Source: Adiantum capillus-veneris (taxonomy: Eukaryota; Streptophyta; Polypodiopsida; Polypodiales; Pteridaceae). From it: a DNA stretch of 64,000 nt. The notes beneath the pieces were generated by a model, which was not told the DNA's origin, ran no database searches, and saw only the letters and a program-made list of their open reading frames with translations. The DNA lies in the NCBI GenBank assembly GCA_014529385.2, contig CM043952.1, positions 151,185,057 to 151,249,056 on the forward strand, in the 5' to 3' direction. Positions 23,209 to 34,306 of the stretch are shown here, in pieces. Positions within the stretch are counted from its first letter, which is position 1. Each line of letters starts with the position of its first letter. The translations under genes and the position numbers were made by a program.

Positions 23209-23720
23209 TCATAAGATACCGTCGAATAATCTTACCATGTCGTAGTACCTTGTCTTCATGCCGAAGGATAGCTTCGGGTTGTAGCACCTCTTCTTGGTCT
23301 TCAATTTCGGGGGGTCTTCAATAATTGGTTCTTTTGGTGGCTCTCCTTTGTAGGACTTAAGTAGGCTCACATGAAAAGCATAGTGTATGAGCCAATGGTT
23401 GGGCAACTTGAGTTGATAAGCCATCTCATTGATTGGCTTCAAGATTTGAAAAGGACCATAGTATCTTTTTTCTAGTTTAGCATAATACTTTTGATGGCCC
23501 GTAGGATTTTTGCATGTTGTTTGCATCAATCGAGCCTTGGGAAACTTGAGTAATACCTAATAATTTTCTTTGAAGTTAAGTCCCTTCTGTGCTTATCAAT
23601 AGCAGCTTTTGGTCTTTGTTGAGAGATGGATGTAGGCTCCTTAATCTTTTGGAAAGATTCTTGTGGGTCACAGCTATACTCATGAGCACTGAAGATCTTC
23701 CCATGTACTTTAAGTAACAA
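23209..23720 (-). pseudogene. pol: Gypsy integrase C-terminus and chromodomain relic
   Basis: The upstream piece is the integrase linker. The downstream piece contains KLEKRYYGPFQI, the GPY-type integrase C-terminal module, then ...VSLLKSY and a divergent chromodomain-like end. The frames meet at a stop and frame change near 23526. This domain helps choose the genomic insertion site. It follows the integrase core of the same relic. Confidence 0.7.
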
Positions 23721-24516
23721 GGGGAATTTTAGGTCTTCCCTCTATGATCTCAAAAGGTGCCTTTCCTGTAGTAGTATGAATAGTATTATTGTACGCATAC
23801 TCTACAAGGGGTAAGTACTTTTCCCATTTTGAGCATTGATCTACTTCTGTAACGTAAGTCTTTAGTATATTGAGTATCATAAGATTGGCTATCTCACTTT
23901 GGCGATCCGTTTGTGGGTGATAGGCCGAAGAGAAATTCAATCTTGTACGTAGATTTTCAAAGAGACCTTTCCAAAAATTACTGGTCACTCTAGGATCTCT
24001 ATCTGACACGATGAATGTTGGCAATCCATGGTGATTGAAAATCTGAGATATGAAGAGGGTTGCCATTTGGTGTGCCTTAATAGTCTTTTTGACAAGAATA
24101 AAGTGTGCTTGCTTGCTAAACCTGTCGACTATTGTCCATATTCTCGTATTCCCATGGATAGACTTGGATAATCCAAAGATAAAATCAATGGATATACTCT
24201 CCCATAGTAAATTAAGGATTGGCAATTATTGGAGTAATCCAAGTTTCTTCCCTCTATCATACTTGGTCTTTTGGCATACTACACATTTTGAAACATACTC
24301 TTGTATGTCCACTTTCATGGTAGACCAATAGAAGTACGTCTCTACTCGTTGAAGAGTAGGTTGAATACCTCTATGCCCCACATAGGGAGGAGCATGGGAC
24401 TCATACATGACTTTCTCACGAAGGGAGTGAGTAACACATAGCCTATTTCCATGGAGAAGATAACCATCCTGCAAGGTAAATGGTTCTTCTTTCTTCCCCA
24501 ATGCAAGGGCTGACAT
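23710..24516 (-). pseudogene. pol: Gypsy integrase (zinc-binding and DDE core) relic
   Basis: The N-terminal H2C2 zinc-binding domain is visible (HAPPYVGHRG ... CVVCQ), followed by the catalytic core. The core keeps the DDE pattern: Asp in SIDFIFGLSK, Asp in VSDRDPR, and Glu in the segment DRQSEIANL after AYHPQT. The two parts lie in adjacent frames joined near 24226, so the protein is interrupted. Integrase inserts the cDNA into chromosomes. The order matches Ty3/gypsy pol, with the core upstream of the chromodomain. Confidence 0.8.
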
Positions 24517-24529
24517 TATGTTACTTGCC

Positions 24530-25188
24530 TCATGATCTCCTCTTGTTGATCTTGGGAAACTTGATAAGGAGGCTTGTTAGGTGGTGAGCTTCCTGGTAGG
24601 AGCTCAATTTGATGGTCATCATCATCTCATTTTGGAGGTAAGTCGATAGGGATATCATTGATGAACACACCTTGGAATCCATTTAGAAAACTAGACAAGT
24701 CTAATTATTCTTGATTCCTAACACTTTGCTTTGTTAAAACATTAGCATTGTTTAGAGACTCTTTGACAAAAATCATGTACGCAAAAACTGATCTTTTCAT
24801 TGACTTATCAAAAGTAGGTGAATTTACAAGTGGCATAGTACGACCAAACTTAGTAGCATCTATATACATGCTCTTTTCCATGTAGGTGAAGTAGATTCTC
24901 CTTTCAGGGAACTTCATGTTGGCAGCCATGCGGTTGAACCATGGTGCCCCTAAGATAACATTCTCATGTTGGAGAGGAGAGATTGAAAAGTCTTCTTTGT
25001 CGACGTAGCTTTGGACATGAAGGCTCAACTTACCAATCAAGGGAGTAATGGAGGCTTGCTATCCCTTGAAAGCTTCATCAATAGTTACAGTATCTTCCGT
25101 CTCAAAAGCTTGAATGCCTAACTTAGTGGCCAACTCCATTGATATGAACTTGTGAGTAGAGCCAGGGTCAAACAAGTAGAGGGCATCA
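24530..25188 (-). pseudogene. pol: Gypsy aspartic protease relic, reverse transcriptase deleted
   Basis: The retroviral-type protease carries LFDPGSTHKFISMELATKL-like sequence, with the catalytic Asp kept, and further on ILGAPWF, the conserved C-terminal protease motif. Next comes the pre-RT spacer (DIPIDLPPK, IELLPGSSPPN). The sequence then jumps directly to the integrase zinc domain at about 24523. Reverse transcriptase and RNase H have been deleted. The 5' side ends abruptly at 25188, where the LTR of another element begins. Confidence 0.75.
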
Positions 25189-26779
25189 TGTCATAAAATC
25201 TAATATCTAACCAACCCAAATGATTTTCTCATATTAAATTGATCATTTAATGTGGGAGAATAAACAGGAACAAGGTTTAATATATAGACACGTGCTTATA
25301 GATCTATCTCAACACGAGGCTTATGGTAAAGGGGCCCAAATGAGAGATGTTCTATCAAAGATCAAGGCTAACCAATGGAGCATAAGACCTAAGGGTTAGC
25401 TTCATTGAAGACCTCCAATAGTTAGTGTAAAATTCCTTTGACCTTATAGTAAGATAGGGCTGAGCTTGAGGTGCTTGAGGTCCTTGTCGTGCTTGATGAC
25501 TAAGGTGCTTGAGGTGCTTGATGAATGAGGTGCTTGAGATGCTTGAGGTGCTTGACAATTGAGATTCTTGAGGTGCGTATCATGCTTGAGATGCTAGGGT
25601 TGTACTTGAGGTGAGAACCCCACCAGCCCAAGATTGAAGTGCTTAAGGGCCAAGCTTGTGGTGGGAATTGAGCCCAAGCTTGAGGGGCTTGAGGTGTCAA
25701 AAGTCAAGATTCAATCCCTACAACGAGGGGGCAAGCCCTACAAGAGGGGGGATGAGAGAGAACACCCCACACACTCACACAAGGCATGCTTGGTACAAAC
25801 AAAGCAAAAGGGACACTTGTCAAGTTCCTCCTCATGTTACCCTCATGGTGTGCATGAAGCCTATTGGTTGGCTTCCCAAGGGTCCAATGATAATTTAGGA
25901 TATTTAATTAATTGATTTTGTATTTATCAAGTCCTCTCTCTCAAAGGGGAAAGGGGGACACTTGTCCCAAGGCTACCCTTGTTTCTTGGTATGACTCCTG
26001 CTTATGATTGTCTAGGCTTGGAGGGGTCCAATGAGCTTCAAGCATGAGCTACAAGAGGGGGTCGACCAAAGCAAGCTAAGGGGTTTCTTAGGTGGTATAC
26101 TCTCCCACACACACTCACACACACTCTCATTAGGCATTGTGCAAAGTGCAAGAGCTCCCTCTCCTTCTCCAAGCAAGTAGAGGTTGAGAACCTACACCAA
26201 CACTCTTGCATATGGAGTGCAAATCCAACCAAGAGACATGCTTCAATTCTTAAGCTTGCCATCTTATACATCTTCATTACTATGCTATTATGCATGCTAG
26301 CAAGAAGAGTTCTGATAAATGAGGAGCTAATTCTTTCTCCTATGAAATGTTTCTTCTTCCTCTTCCCTACCCTCATTCCCTGCTAGCTCTCTCCACCTTC
26401 AAACGTGTTTGAGGTCTTGGGATTGAGGCTTGGGATAGTAAGCTTTCTTCAAATTTTATGTTATGCTTGTGATTCATGAAACTTTCCATCTTCATTGCAT
26501 CACCTAGGTCCCAAGGAACACAAAGATTGTATTGTAACAAGTCTCTGTTAATGGGAGAAATCATAATACAAATGCATATTGGAGGGGGGACCGGCTCCAC
26601 ATAAATCCGGTCCTCAAATTCTCTCTCTTGCAGAAGTATTGTTCATGCCAAGTTAACTAATTGCTATGTCTATGTTGTTATCATCAATTATGTTCACCCG
26701 CTATGCTCACAAAGTAATTTCTAAAAAGTACTCTAATTAATTTCCGCTACTCTCAAGTTAATAGGACAATTTCATTACA
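25189..26779 (+). repeat. Probable 5' LTR of the plus-strand gypsy element
   Basis: Runs from TGTCATAAAATC to TTTCATTACA and stops one base before a PBS-like sequence. Its left border coincides exactly with the point where the minus-strand protease relic is cut. This suggests the element inserted into that relic. No matching 3' LTR is in the window, so the start is inferred. It contains the minisatellite at about 25450-25700. Confidence 0.5.
25450..25700. repeat. GAGGTGCTTGA minisatellite
   Basis: Many imperfect copies of a short unit around TTGAGGTGCTTGAGG, alternating with variants such as TTGAGATGCTTGAGG and TTGATGAATGAGG. The open frames across it simply reflect the repeat. Confidence 0.65.
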
Positions 26780-26780
26780 T

Positions 26781-26792
26781 TGCTATCAGAGC
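26781..26792 (+). other. Primer-binding site of the plus-strand gypsy element
   Basis: TGCTATCAGAGC has one mismatch to the standard TGGTATCAGAGC. It lies just after the LTR end ATTACA and about 400 bp before gag. Confidence 0.6.
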
Positions 26793-27193
26793 ATTTGGTT
26801 TCTCTTTTCTTGCTTAATAAGAGAGGTCCTTAAGTAGCCTATAAATGGTTGATGTTGTTAGTTATATTAGGGTAAGTAGAACTGGGATCTATTATTGGTT
26901 TTGTTGAGCCTACTATGTGGGATATGGTGCACACCTTGGGAGATTTGGACTTAATTATGGAGTCTTTTTAGACTTGCCTACGGCTTTACCATTATTGAGC
27001 CATAAGAAGTTCAAAAGGAGCTAGCCCATGACAACTCTGCTATGTTAGACCCACTCCACTACTCTCTATAATTAACCACTTTGACCCGTGGTTGTAGATA
27101 CTTAAGAGCCAATTTTCAAAGGCTAAGAGGAGTGACAACTAAGCTTTTAAATTGCAAAGCATACAGTAAGTACGTTCACCAATTTTTGTTAAC

Positions 27194-28620
27194 ATGGCTG
27201 ACAATAACGAAGAGAGTAGAATGAACATTGATAGCTTTGATTTTTCACATGAAGGTGCTAATGATGATGACCCCATGTTTGTCAATTATCTCCTTACTAG
27301 GTTGCAGCAAGCTATGGGAAGCCCTTCTTTGCAAGTTGAAGTTACACAACAACTTCGCGCTTATGGGATTTCCCTTCCTCTCCAAGAGGAGAGAGAGCTT
27401 AGGAGGCCTCTTGAAGAGACCCCCAAAAGAAGACTCTCTCCCATACAAGAGGAGGAATCCAAAGAGAAAGAAATCAATGAAAATTTAAGTTCCCCTGAAG
27501 ATGTGGCTCCACAAAGATGGCAATCTAGACGATCATCCACTCCTCCCGAGAGAAAATAATCAACACACAGTCCTACTCGTCATTCCAAAAGAGAAGAGAG
27601 GAAACAAAGGAGGAAAAGGGCTAGAAAGAGGTCACCCTCTTCTCCTTCTTCTTCACCTTCCTCCTCTTTCGATGAAAGCTATGGCTATTCTCCTAGAAAA
27701 TACAAGAGGGGAGGACATCGCAGACCATACCCTATATAGCGAAGGTCACAAAAGCTAAAGAAGTTCAAGGAGGGAGGAAAGAGTATCTCTTTTCTCACCT
27801 ATGATGGCACCTTTGGTGCTACTGACAAAGTGTCGGTCTTCATCCATAGCAATTTGATGCGGCCTTTGGAGACAAGGGCTTCAGAGAGTCCTTCAAGCTA
27901 CACCATGTAGCTACGCACTTTCAAAAATCATCTCATCAATGGTGGGCTAGCCTTTGTGGAAATGGTGAAACCCCAAAGACATGGAAAACTCTACGAGTTT
28001 CCATCATGAAGCAATTCCTTGCAAGCAACACAAAGGACAAAGTGCTCACTGAATGGAGCAACTTGAAGCTTCTGTCTCATGAGTCTATCCACAAGTATGT
28101 AGACAAGTTTTAAGATTTACATCTCAAGGCTATTGTCTTTCAAAAGATAGAGTTTGACGAGCGAAGGTAGCAATTCTGTGCGGGATTACCTGAAGAGATG
28201 GTCGAATACATCAACTCTCAACGGCTTGGTTCTATCAGTGAAGTAATCCATCACACCATGGTTGCTTCACGCATCAATTTCCATCAAGGGGCTAGACAAA
28301 ATGTCAAGCCCATGGAAAACAAAGACAAAAATGATGCAAAGGGGAAAAACCAATGCTCAAAATTCTTCCCAAGGCACTTCCAACAACAACAACAACAATT
28401 GGTCCAAGGATAAGGGAGGTTACAAAGGCAAAACAAACTCTCTCCTATAAATCTTGAAGCCGGCCTTTCGCAAGGACCATAAGTGTTTCAAGTGTGGGGA
28501 GCAAGGACATGTCTATCGCTCTTGCCACAAAAAGAATGCTCGCAATGAGACTCCACCATCATCGAAGCTCCAAAAGAGGATGCTCATTGCAAAGGATCAT
28601 CCCTTTCCTATGCTTGGGGA
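27194..28620 (+). pseudogene. gag: Gypsy gag, plus-strand copy, broken
   Basis: Starts at ATG 27194 (MADNNEESRMNID). An open stretch of 121 codons ends at TAA 27557-27559, but the same frame continues with an Arg/Ser-rich region. After a frameshift near 27845 the gag core appears (HQWWASLCGNGETPKTW, then SHESIHKYVDKF). A glutamine run (HFQQQQQQ) precedes an intact CX2CX4HX4C knuckle, CFKCGEQGHVYRSC, at about 28475-28520. Gag packages the RNA into particles. Several stops make it non-functional as it stands. Confidence 0.75.
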
Positions 28621-28632
28621 AAGGTAAGAGAG

Positions 28633-29394
28633 CATGATGCATTCATCTTGTTTGGTCCTGGCTCTACTCACAACTTCATATCAATGGAGTTGGCCACCAA
28701 GTTGGGCATTCATGATTTTGAGATGGGAGATATGGTAACGGCTGACACAGCTTTCAAGGGACAACAAGCCTTCATTACTCCCTTGATTCGGAAGTTGAGG
28801 CTTCATGTACAAAGCTATGTTGGAAAAGAAGAATTTTTCATCTCTCCTCTCCAACATGAGGATGATATCTTAGGGGCACCATGGTTTGATTGCATGGCTG
28901 CCAATATGAAGCTCCCTGAAAGGAGAATCTAATTCACCTATAGAGAAAAGAAAATGTATATAGATGCTAGTGAGCGTGGTCGCACTATTCTAGTTGTAAA
29001 TCCTTCTGCTTTTGATAAATCAATGAAGAGCTCAATTTCAACGTACGTGATTTTTGTCAAAGAATCTCTAAAAGATCCTAATGTTTCATCAAATGTAAAT
29101 GGTAAGAATCAAGAAGAGTTAGACTTGTCTATTTTTCTAAAAGTATTCCAAGATGTCTTCATCGATGATATCCCTATGGGCTTACCTCCAAAACGAGGGG
29201 ATGATGACCATTGCATTGAGCTCCTTCCAGGTAGCTCACCGCCTAACTAGCCTCCTTATCGAGTCTCTCAAGCTCAACAAGAGGAGATCATGAGGCAAGT
29301 ATAGGAATCGGTAGACAAAGGGATGGTGAGGCCTAGTTCCTCTCCCTTTTATTCTCTAGTCCTTTTAGTGCAAAAGAAAGATGGTACATACCGT
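28633..29394 (+). pseudogene. pol: Gypsy aspartic protease and start of reverse transcriptase, plus-strand copy
   Basis: Close relative of the minus-strand relic at 24530-25188. The active-site motif reads LFGPGSTHNF: Gly replaces the Asp kept in the other copy, which would abolish protease activity. ILGAPWF is intact. The pre-RT spacer (DIPMGLPPK, IELLPGSSPP) and the first RT residues (VRPSSSPFYSLVLLVQKKDGTYR) follow. The frame is cut at 29394 by an insertion. Confidence 0.75.
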
Positions 29395-30103
29395 TGGTAC
29401 AGCCAAACTGTGTCGATCTATGGAAGTGCAAGAAGTTGAGGCATGACAGTTTGCAGGCAAATGGCAAAGACCTTGAGCAGGTATTTGATGGAGCCAGGAG
29501 CCAGGTTCACCAAGTTGGAGCACTTGCTAGTCAAAACTACAAGTGTTTTTTTTGCTATCACAGGTGGCAGGAGCATATGTTTATATCACAAGGTTGGGAA
29601 GGAGGCAAGGGGTGCTGGATGCAGGTGCCATGAAGTTTATGCTATGGGATTTGGAGCGAGATGTCTGTTGGAGGCTCTATTGCCGGGGTATGTATGGTAA
29701 ATGTGGAGTTTAGAAAGGTCAAAGATGTTTTTCCAACTCAACTGGTTTGAGAGCTTGAAGGTACTAAGGATCGAAGGATTTATCTCCAGAGCAAGGATGA
29801 ATTTCCACCATATGAGTTGGGTGCAATCGTCAGCTAGCACCATGATATGTAATATGATTGGATGCTTTCACTATCTTGGCAATTTCGAGGTTCTCTGGAT
29901 GCATGAAGCCCGCTCAAGCAGATGATGTTCGAAGGTTTCCGACACTTGTAGCAATCGTGCTTTTCTCTGAGTGGTGGGCGGGATTGATTGTAACCCATTT
30001 GCATCGCTGGGGGATTGTCCACACTACTGACTACGAAGGATTTGTTGGATTGATGATCTTGGTGTGTGCAAGGGGGCCAAGCCCACAAAACTTTTGAAAG
30101 CTA

Positions 30104-30146
<43 letters not shown>

Positions 30147-31475
30147 CGTGTTGCAATTGTTGTAGTCGATGAGGAGTGCAGAGGGAAAGGAAGGCCGGGT
30201 GTTGGCGCCATGCAGAGGGTGGCGGGACAGTTTTGGAAGGCCAGTGAACAGGAAGAGAAGAGAGCGCCACTTGGTAAGCATGAGGGCCGACAGGGGCCAA
30301 CGACCAGGAGCTAGGCAGTTGTATAAGAGGTGGGGTCGGGTCAATTTTGCAGAGAAATGCGACCAATAGCGAGGTCGCTATTGGCCAGAGCTGCAGAAGT
30401 TACAGGAGGAGAGGCCGCCACGGGTGGCCAGCTCGTGGAGCAATGCATGCAGAAGGAAGCGCTGCAGTTGGCGGGGAAAGGGAAGACACCTGGGTGGTTT
30501 GCATGAGGAGAGGTCGCCAGGGGCTTGCATGAGAGGGTGGCATGGCAGGTGAGGCAAGGACGAGGTGGCGGGTTTTCTGAGGCCGAGAGTGGTAGGAGGG
30601 AACCCGATATGCAGGAGGGGGCTACGAGGGCAGAAAAAATTGAGGTGGCGCTGTGTTTTTGGGCCGCCACTGATGGCGTGAGACAGGAGGGAGCCGGTGG
30701 TGGCGTGGCTGCAAGGGCAGCGTTGCAGAGGAGGAGGGCGGTTGTAGAGTGGCCAGTGCAGGCGGAGCACGAGAAGGTGACAGGCAAGGTGAGAGAGGGA
30801 GTAGCATGGTCGGGGACCTCAAGGGGCTGCCAGTCAAGGGGTGGAAGGGCTGCCATATCCAAAGATGAGGAAGGGGGCGCTACACGTTGCATGAGGAGGC
30901 CGAGGGAGGCTGCCAAAAGAGGTGGTGCTGCAGGAAGAAATCGCCAGGGGTTGACTTTGGAAGTTGCAGGGGAAGAAGGCGGTCTCCATGGGAGACTCAT
31001 CATTATAAGCCCTTTTTTGAAGTGTTTTCTACCTGATTTTGATGTCTTCTACCCTTGCACTTTTCAATTTTTCTCTCTCATTGTCTCGTCTAATATGCTC
31101 TTGTATATGTATATCTCCAAGGGTGATGGTTGTATAAATGCTTTCTATACGGATGTTGGTGTGTACAAGTCTACAAGTGTGAGGGCAAACAGGTGTATGT
31201 CAAAGATTGGGTAGGGGCTTTTTAGTATCGATTGCTATTGGATTGCCTATTTGTTGCATGGTGCTCTACAGTGTTATATATGGAGGCTGTCATAACATGT
31301 TTTGCAACTGAGGGTGTATAGTCTAGGATGGTTGGGATGGGATTTGGGCATTAGTTGTTTGCAGATTGTGTGTCTGGATGTGTGTTTGCTAGGGGATAAG
31401 GGTGTTGTGAGATCATTGAGCTATATAGAGGCATAGAGTTTATGTACTGGTGGTTTTCCCGTTTCCCCCTTTCCA
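29395..31475. mobile_element. 2.08 kb insertion splitting reverse transcriptase
   Basis: Sits between two halves of the same RT domain and is flanked by ACCGT (29390-29394 and 31475-31479, the first base shared with the element end). It starts TGGTAC and ends TTTCCA, so it has TG...CA termini like a solo LTR or small retroelement. The interior includes an (AT)18 tract, and a GC-rich part at about 30160-31000 with long open frames on both strands that look like composition artefacts. No transposon protein is recognised. Its class is open. Confidence 0.6.
30107..30142. repeat. (AT)18 microsatellite
   Basis: Uninterrupted AT dinucleotide tract of 36 bases. Confidence 0.95.
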
Positions 31476-32025
31476 CCGTATGTGTGTGGACTATCGAGCA
31501 CTAAACCATATCACTATCAAAAATAGATTTCCCGTACCTTGGGTAGAAGATCTATTTGATAAGCTACAAGGCTCTACCTACTTCAGTAGGATTGACCTTA
31601 AAAGTGGCTATCATCAAATAAGACTAGTGGATGAAGATATCTTAAAGACAGTGTTTCACACAATGTTTGGTCTCTATGAATGTGTAGTCATGCCTTTTGG
31701 CTTGACTAATGCACTAGCCACGTTCAATCGTCTAAGAGAAATTTTTTAGACCTTACCACAAATTCACTAGAGTGTTCTTTGATGATATCACCATCTACTA
31801 CTAGTCTTTGGAGGAACACTAACAACATCTCCAAGTGATTTTTCAAGCATTGAGGGAGAACAAGCTTTTTCTCAACCAAAAGAAAAGACAATTTTTCCTT
31901 CAAGAGATTCAATACCTAGGTCATATTATCTCTCAATATGGTATCTGTATGGATCCATCAAAGCTAGAGGTAATAAAAGCATGGCCTAATACAAGGAATC
32001 TACATGAGCTATGAAGCTTTATTGG
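31476..32025 (+). pseudogene. pol: Gypsy reverse transcriptase, second half
   Basis: Resumes the RT domain after the insertion: [40 protein letters not shown], then, after a frameshift near 31748, VFFDDITIYY with the FDD catalytic pair and YLGHIISQYGI. Similarity stops at 'SFIG' near 32020, before the RNase H connection. Several stops and frameshifts are present. RNase H and integrase of this copy are missing. Confidence 0.8.
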
Positions 32026-32026
32026 C

Positions 32027-32154
32027 ACAAAGGTTTCTTTTATGTTGAAATCTAATGAGTGTCAAATAGTGAAAGGTCAAAGACTAGAGAACAAAGGTTT
32101 CTTTTGTGTTGAAATCTGATGAGTGTCAAATAGTGAAAGGTCAAAGATTAGAGA
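32027..32154. repeat. 64-bp tandem duplication
   Basis: Two adjacent 64-bp units beginning ACAAAGGTTTCTTTT, at 32027 and 32091, differ at only a few positions. They lie exactly at the junction between the RT relic and the next relic. Confidence 0.85.
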
Positions 32155-33815
32155 GGTTAAGTGTCAGTCTAATGAATGAAGCCCTATCGCAAACAAAGCG
32201 AAGGGATTCAATTGAGCCATATCCCACCCATCTTTCAATGTGCAATCAGAGAGACATTTGGCGGCTGGGTGCTATTGAGGTACTTAAAGAGACCATTGGA
32301 GTACTTGCATGGATTTTTAAGAGAGCTCCATGGATCACAGAAGTAATACACTCCCAACTTGTGGGTGAGAAGTTGGAGGTCGAGGGTTAAGGTAGCTTTG
32401 ATGTGGAGTGGCACATGGGCAGGGACTTAAAGACCATATATTGTTTTCTTGGCTGTAAACAAGGGGCTTTTCCACTCTATCCTTGTCCATTTTGCACTCA
32501 AGGGTAAAAACCTAATAAACAACAACACAAAAGAACTCTACAAAGGGCGGTGCAATGCTTTCAAAGGGAAAGAGGATGGAGACAAAATATTGGAAAATTT
32601 TGTTGTTGGAGATGAAGGTAGGGAATGGGAAGTGTCAATTTTGAGATGTCCCATGCTCAATGCGTCAAACCGTTCACTAACGGACATGGCTTGGAAACCC
32701 ATCTTTCCAATTTCTCTCTCTAATGTGTATTTTTGTACATTACATGTATTTTTGATAGGCTATTGAAGTTCCACATTGACTATGCTTTCACAATGAAGCC
32801 ATTGCAAAAGTCCTTAGAGGAGATCATCAAGGTGGAGGCACTTCTCAATTCCATTGGATGTCGTGGTGAAAATGTATCGATTTTTGCTGCAAATAATACA
32901 CGGGATGCCCATAAGATCGTCTATCAAGTGTCAATGAGTGGATAGAAAGCAAGGTACTTCTTAAAGAAAGCAACTTAGGAAACCCATGCCAAGATGACAC
33001 TTAAAACAGCTTCAACCACAAGACAACTAACCTTTGGGAGCTCTGGAATGAATTATGCAAAGCCACTACTTACAATGACTTAAATGATAATATTGCAAAC
33101 AAGCGTAAGCAAGTTTTGAAAACTTTTGATATAATGGTCAAGCTAATGGGTCTTACTAGCACAACAGAGGAGGAACACCAATCATTTCAAGTGGTGCTGG
33201 TGGATTTCACCCAGGCTTTCACCCTTGCTTGGGGTGAGAATAACATCACACATTACATGGTAAGCCATATCACATAGTGAAAGTATTATAAGAGGTTTTG
33301 TTCGTTTCATAATTTGCATCATTTTCTTGTATGAACAACATATCTTATTTGTGCATGGAGAAGTTTTTATGCACAAATATGGTTTGCTTGAGATTTTTAA
33401 CATCAAGGCATGGAGAAGTCCCATTATTGAGCTAGGGGGTGTTCTTTAAAAAATACTTGTCATGGTGGTGGTGTCGTGTGCGGTATAGTCTAGTTATTTG
33501 GAAGAGATGTATTGGTTCTTTCGCATGAAATTTGATCATAGATATCAACAAAAACATATGTTAAGGAGTAAGTATCATCACCCTGCAACCACAAAAGCCC
33601 ACAAACTTCTTGTGACAAAAACCATAACACCCCAACATCAATCACCATCCCTCAATGAATATGAAAGTGCTTGCTCATACAACATTTATAGAGAAAAACT
33701 CTCTCTGATTTTGTCACAAGAAGTTTACAGTGCTATGAAAGTGACCCCAGAGAGTTTTAATGAGCAATTTTTTTTTTCTCTCTCTTTCTCTAAAAGTGGT
33801 GTTGGAGTTTAGGAG
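32106..33815 (+). pseudogene. Degraded coding relic of unknown family
   Basis: Fragments in changing frames look protein-like: DLKTIYCFLGCKQGAFPLYPCPFC with a CPFC pair (about 32430-32500), GREWEVSILRCPMLNASNRSL, DRLLKFHIDYAF and, at about 33190-33258, FQVVLVDFTQAFTLAWGENN. GTAAGC at 33259 directly after ITHYM could be a splice donor. It may be part of a transposon-encoded or host protein. I do not recognise a named family and do not assign a function. Stops and frame changes make it non-functional. Confidence 0.35.
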
Positions 33816-34306
33816 TGCATCACTCATGAAAAATGTGTGCTTTAAAAAAAGGATAGCTTCAAAAAAAATCATTTCATTGTACTTCAAGGACATGCTATGA
33901 TAGCCTCCAATTTAGTCATCAAAACGGCTAGAGGATGCAAATTTTTGACATCATGTCATTATTCTAACCTTTGGTTGTTGGCATCTATGCCTATGTGTAG
34001 CCTTGTTGCTATACATTTTAAACCACATCTTTGTAAATACTTTTGGCATATTAGCAAGTGTGCAATTCAAAAGCCAATACATGTAATCTCTCTTGTGTTT
34101 GGAAAGTCAAAGCCAATTCCATGTGCACACATTCCATGTGCACAACAAATGAAAGGCTATGCCTAAACTTTTCAACTCATATTGAGTGTTGGTCATAATT
34201 CCCTGAAACTATTTTCTATTTAGATAACTAACATAGTGTTGAGAATTTTTTTACAAAAGTCTCAAAAAGCCACAAAAGTGGCTGATTTTTTACAGGACTA
34301 GTGTTA

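Noticed and set aside
25450-25915. Overlapping frames rich in 'KHLKHL' or 'QAPQAP'
   Set aside because: They are produced by the GAGGTGCTTGA minisatellite.
30341-31214. Two long overlapping frames (220 and 229 codons) on opposite strands
   Set aside because: They lie in a GC-rich part of an insertion, mirror each other, and have biased composition with no domain; I treat them as chance frames.
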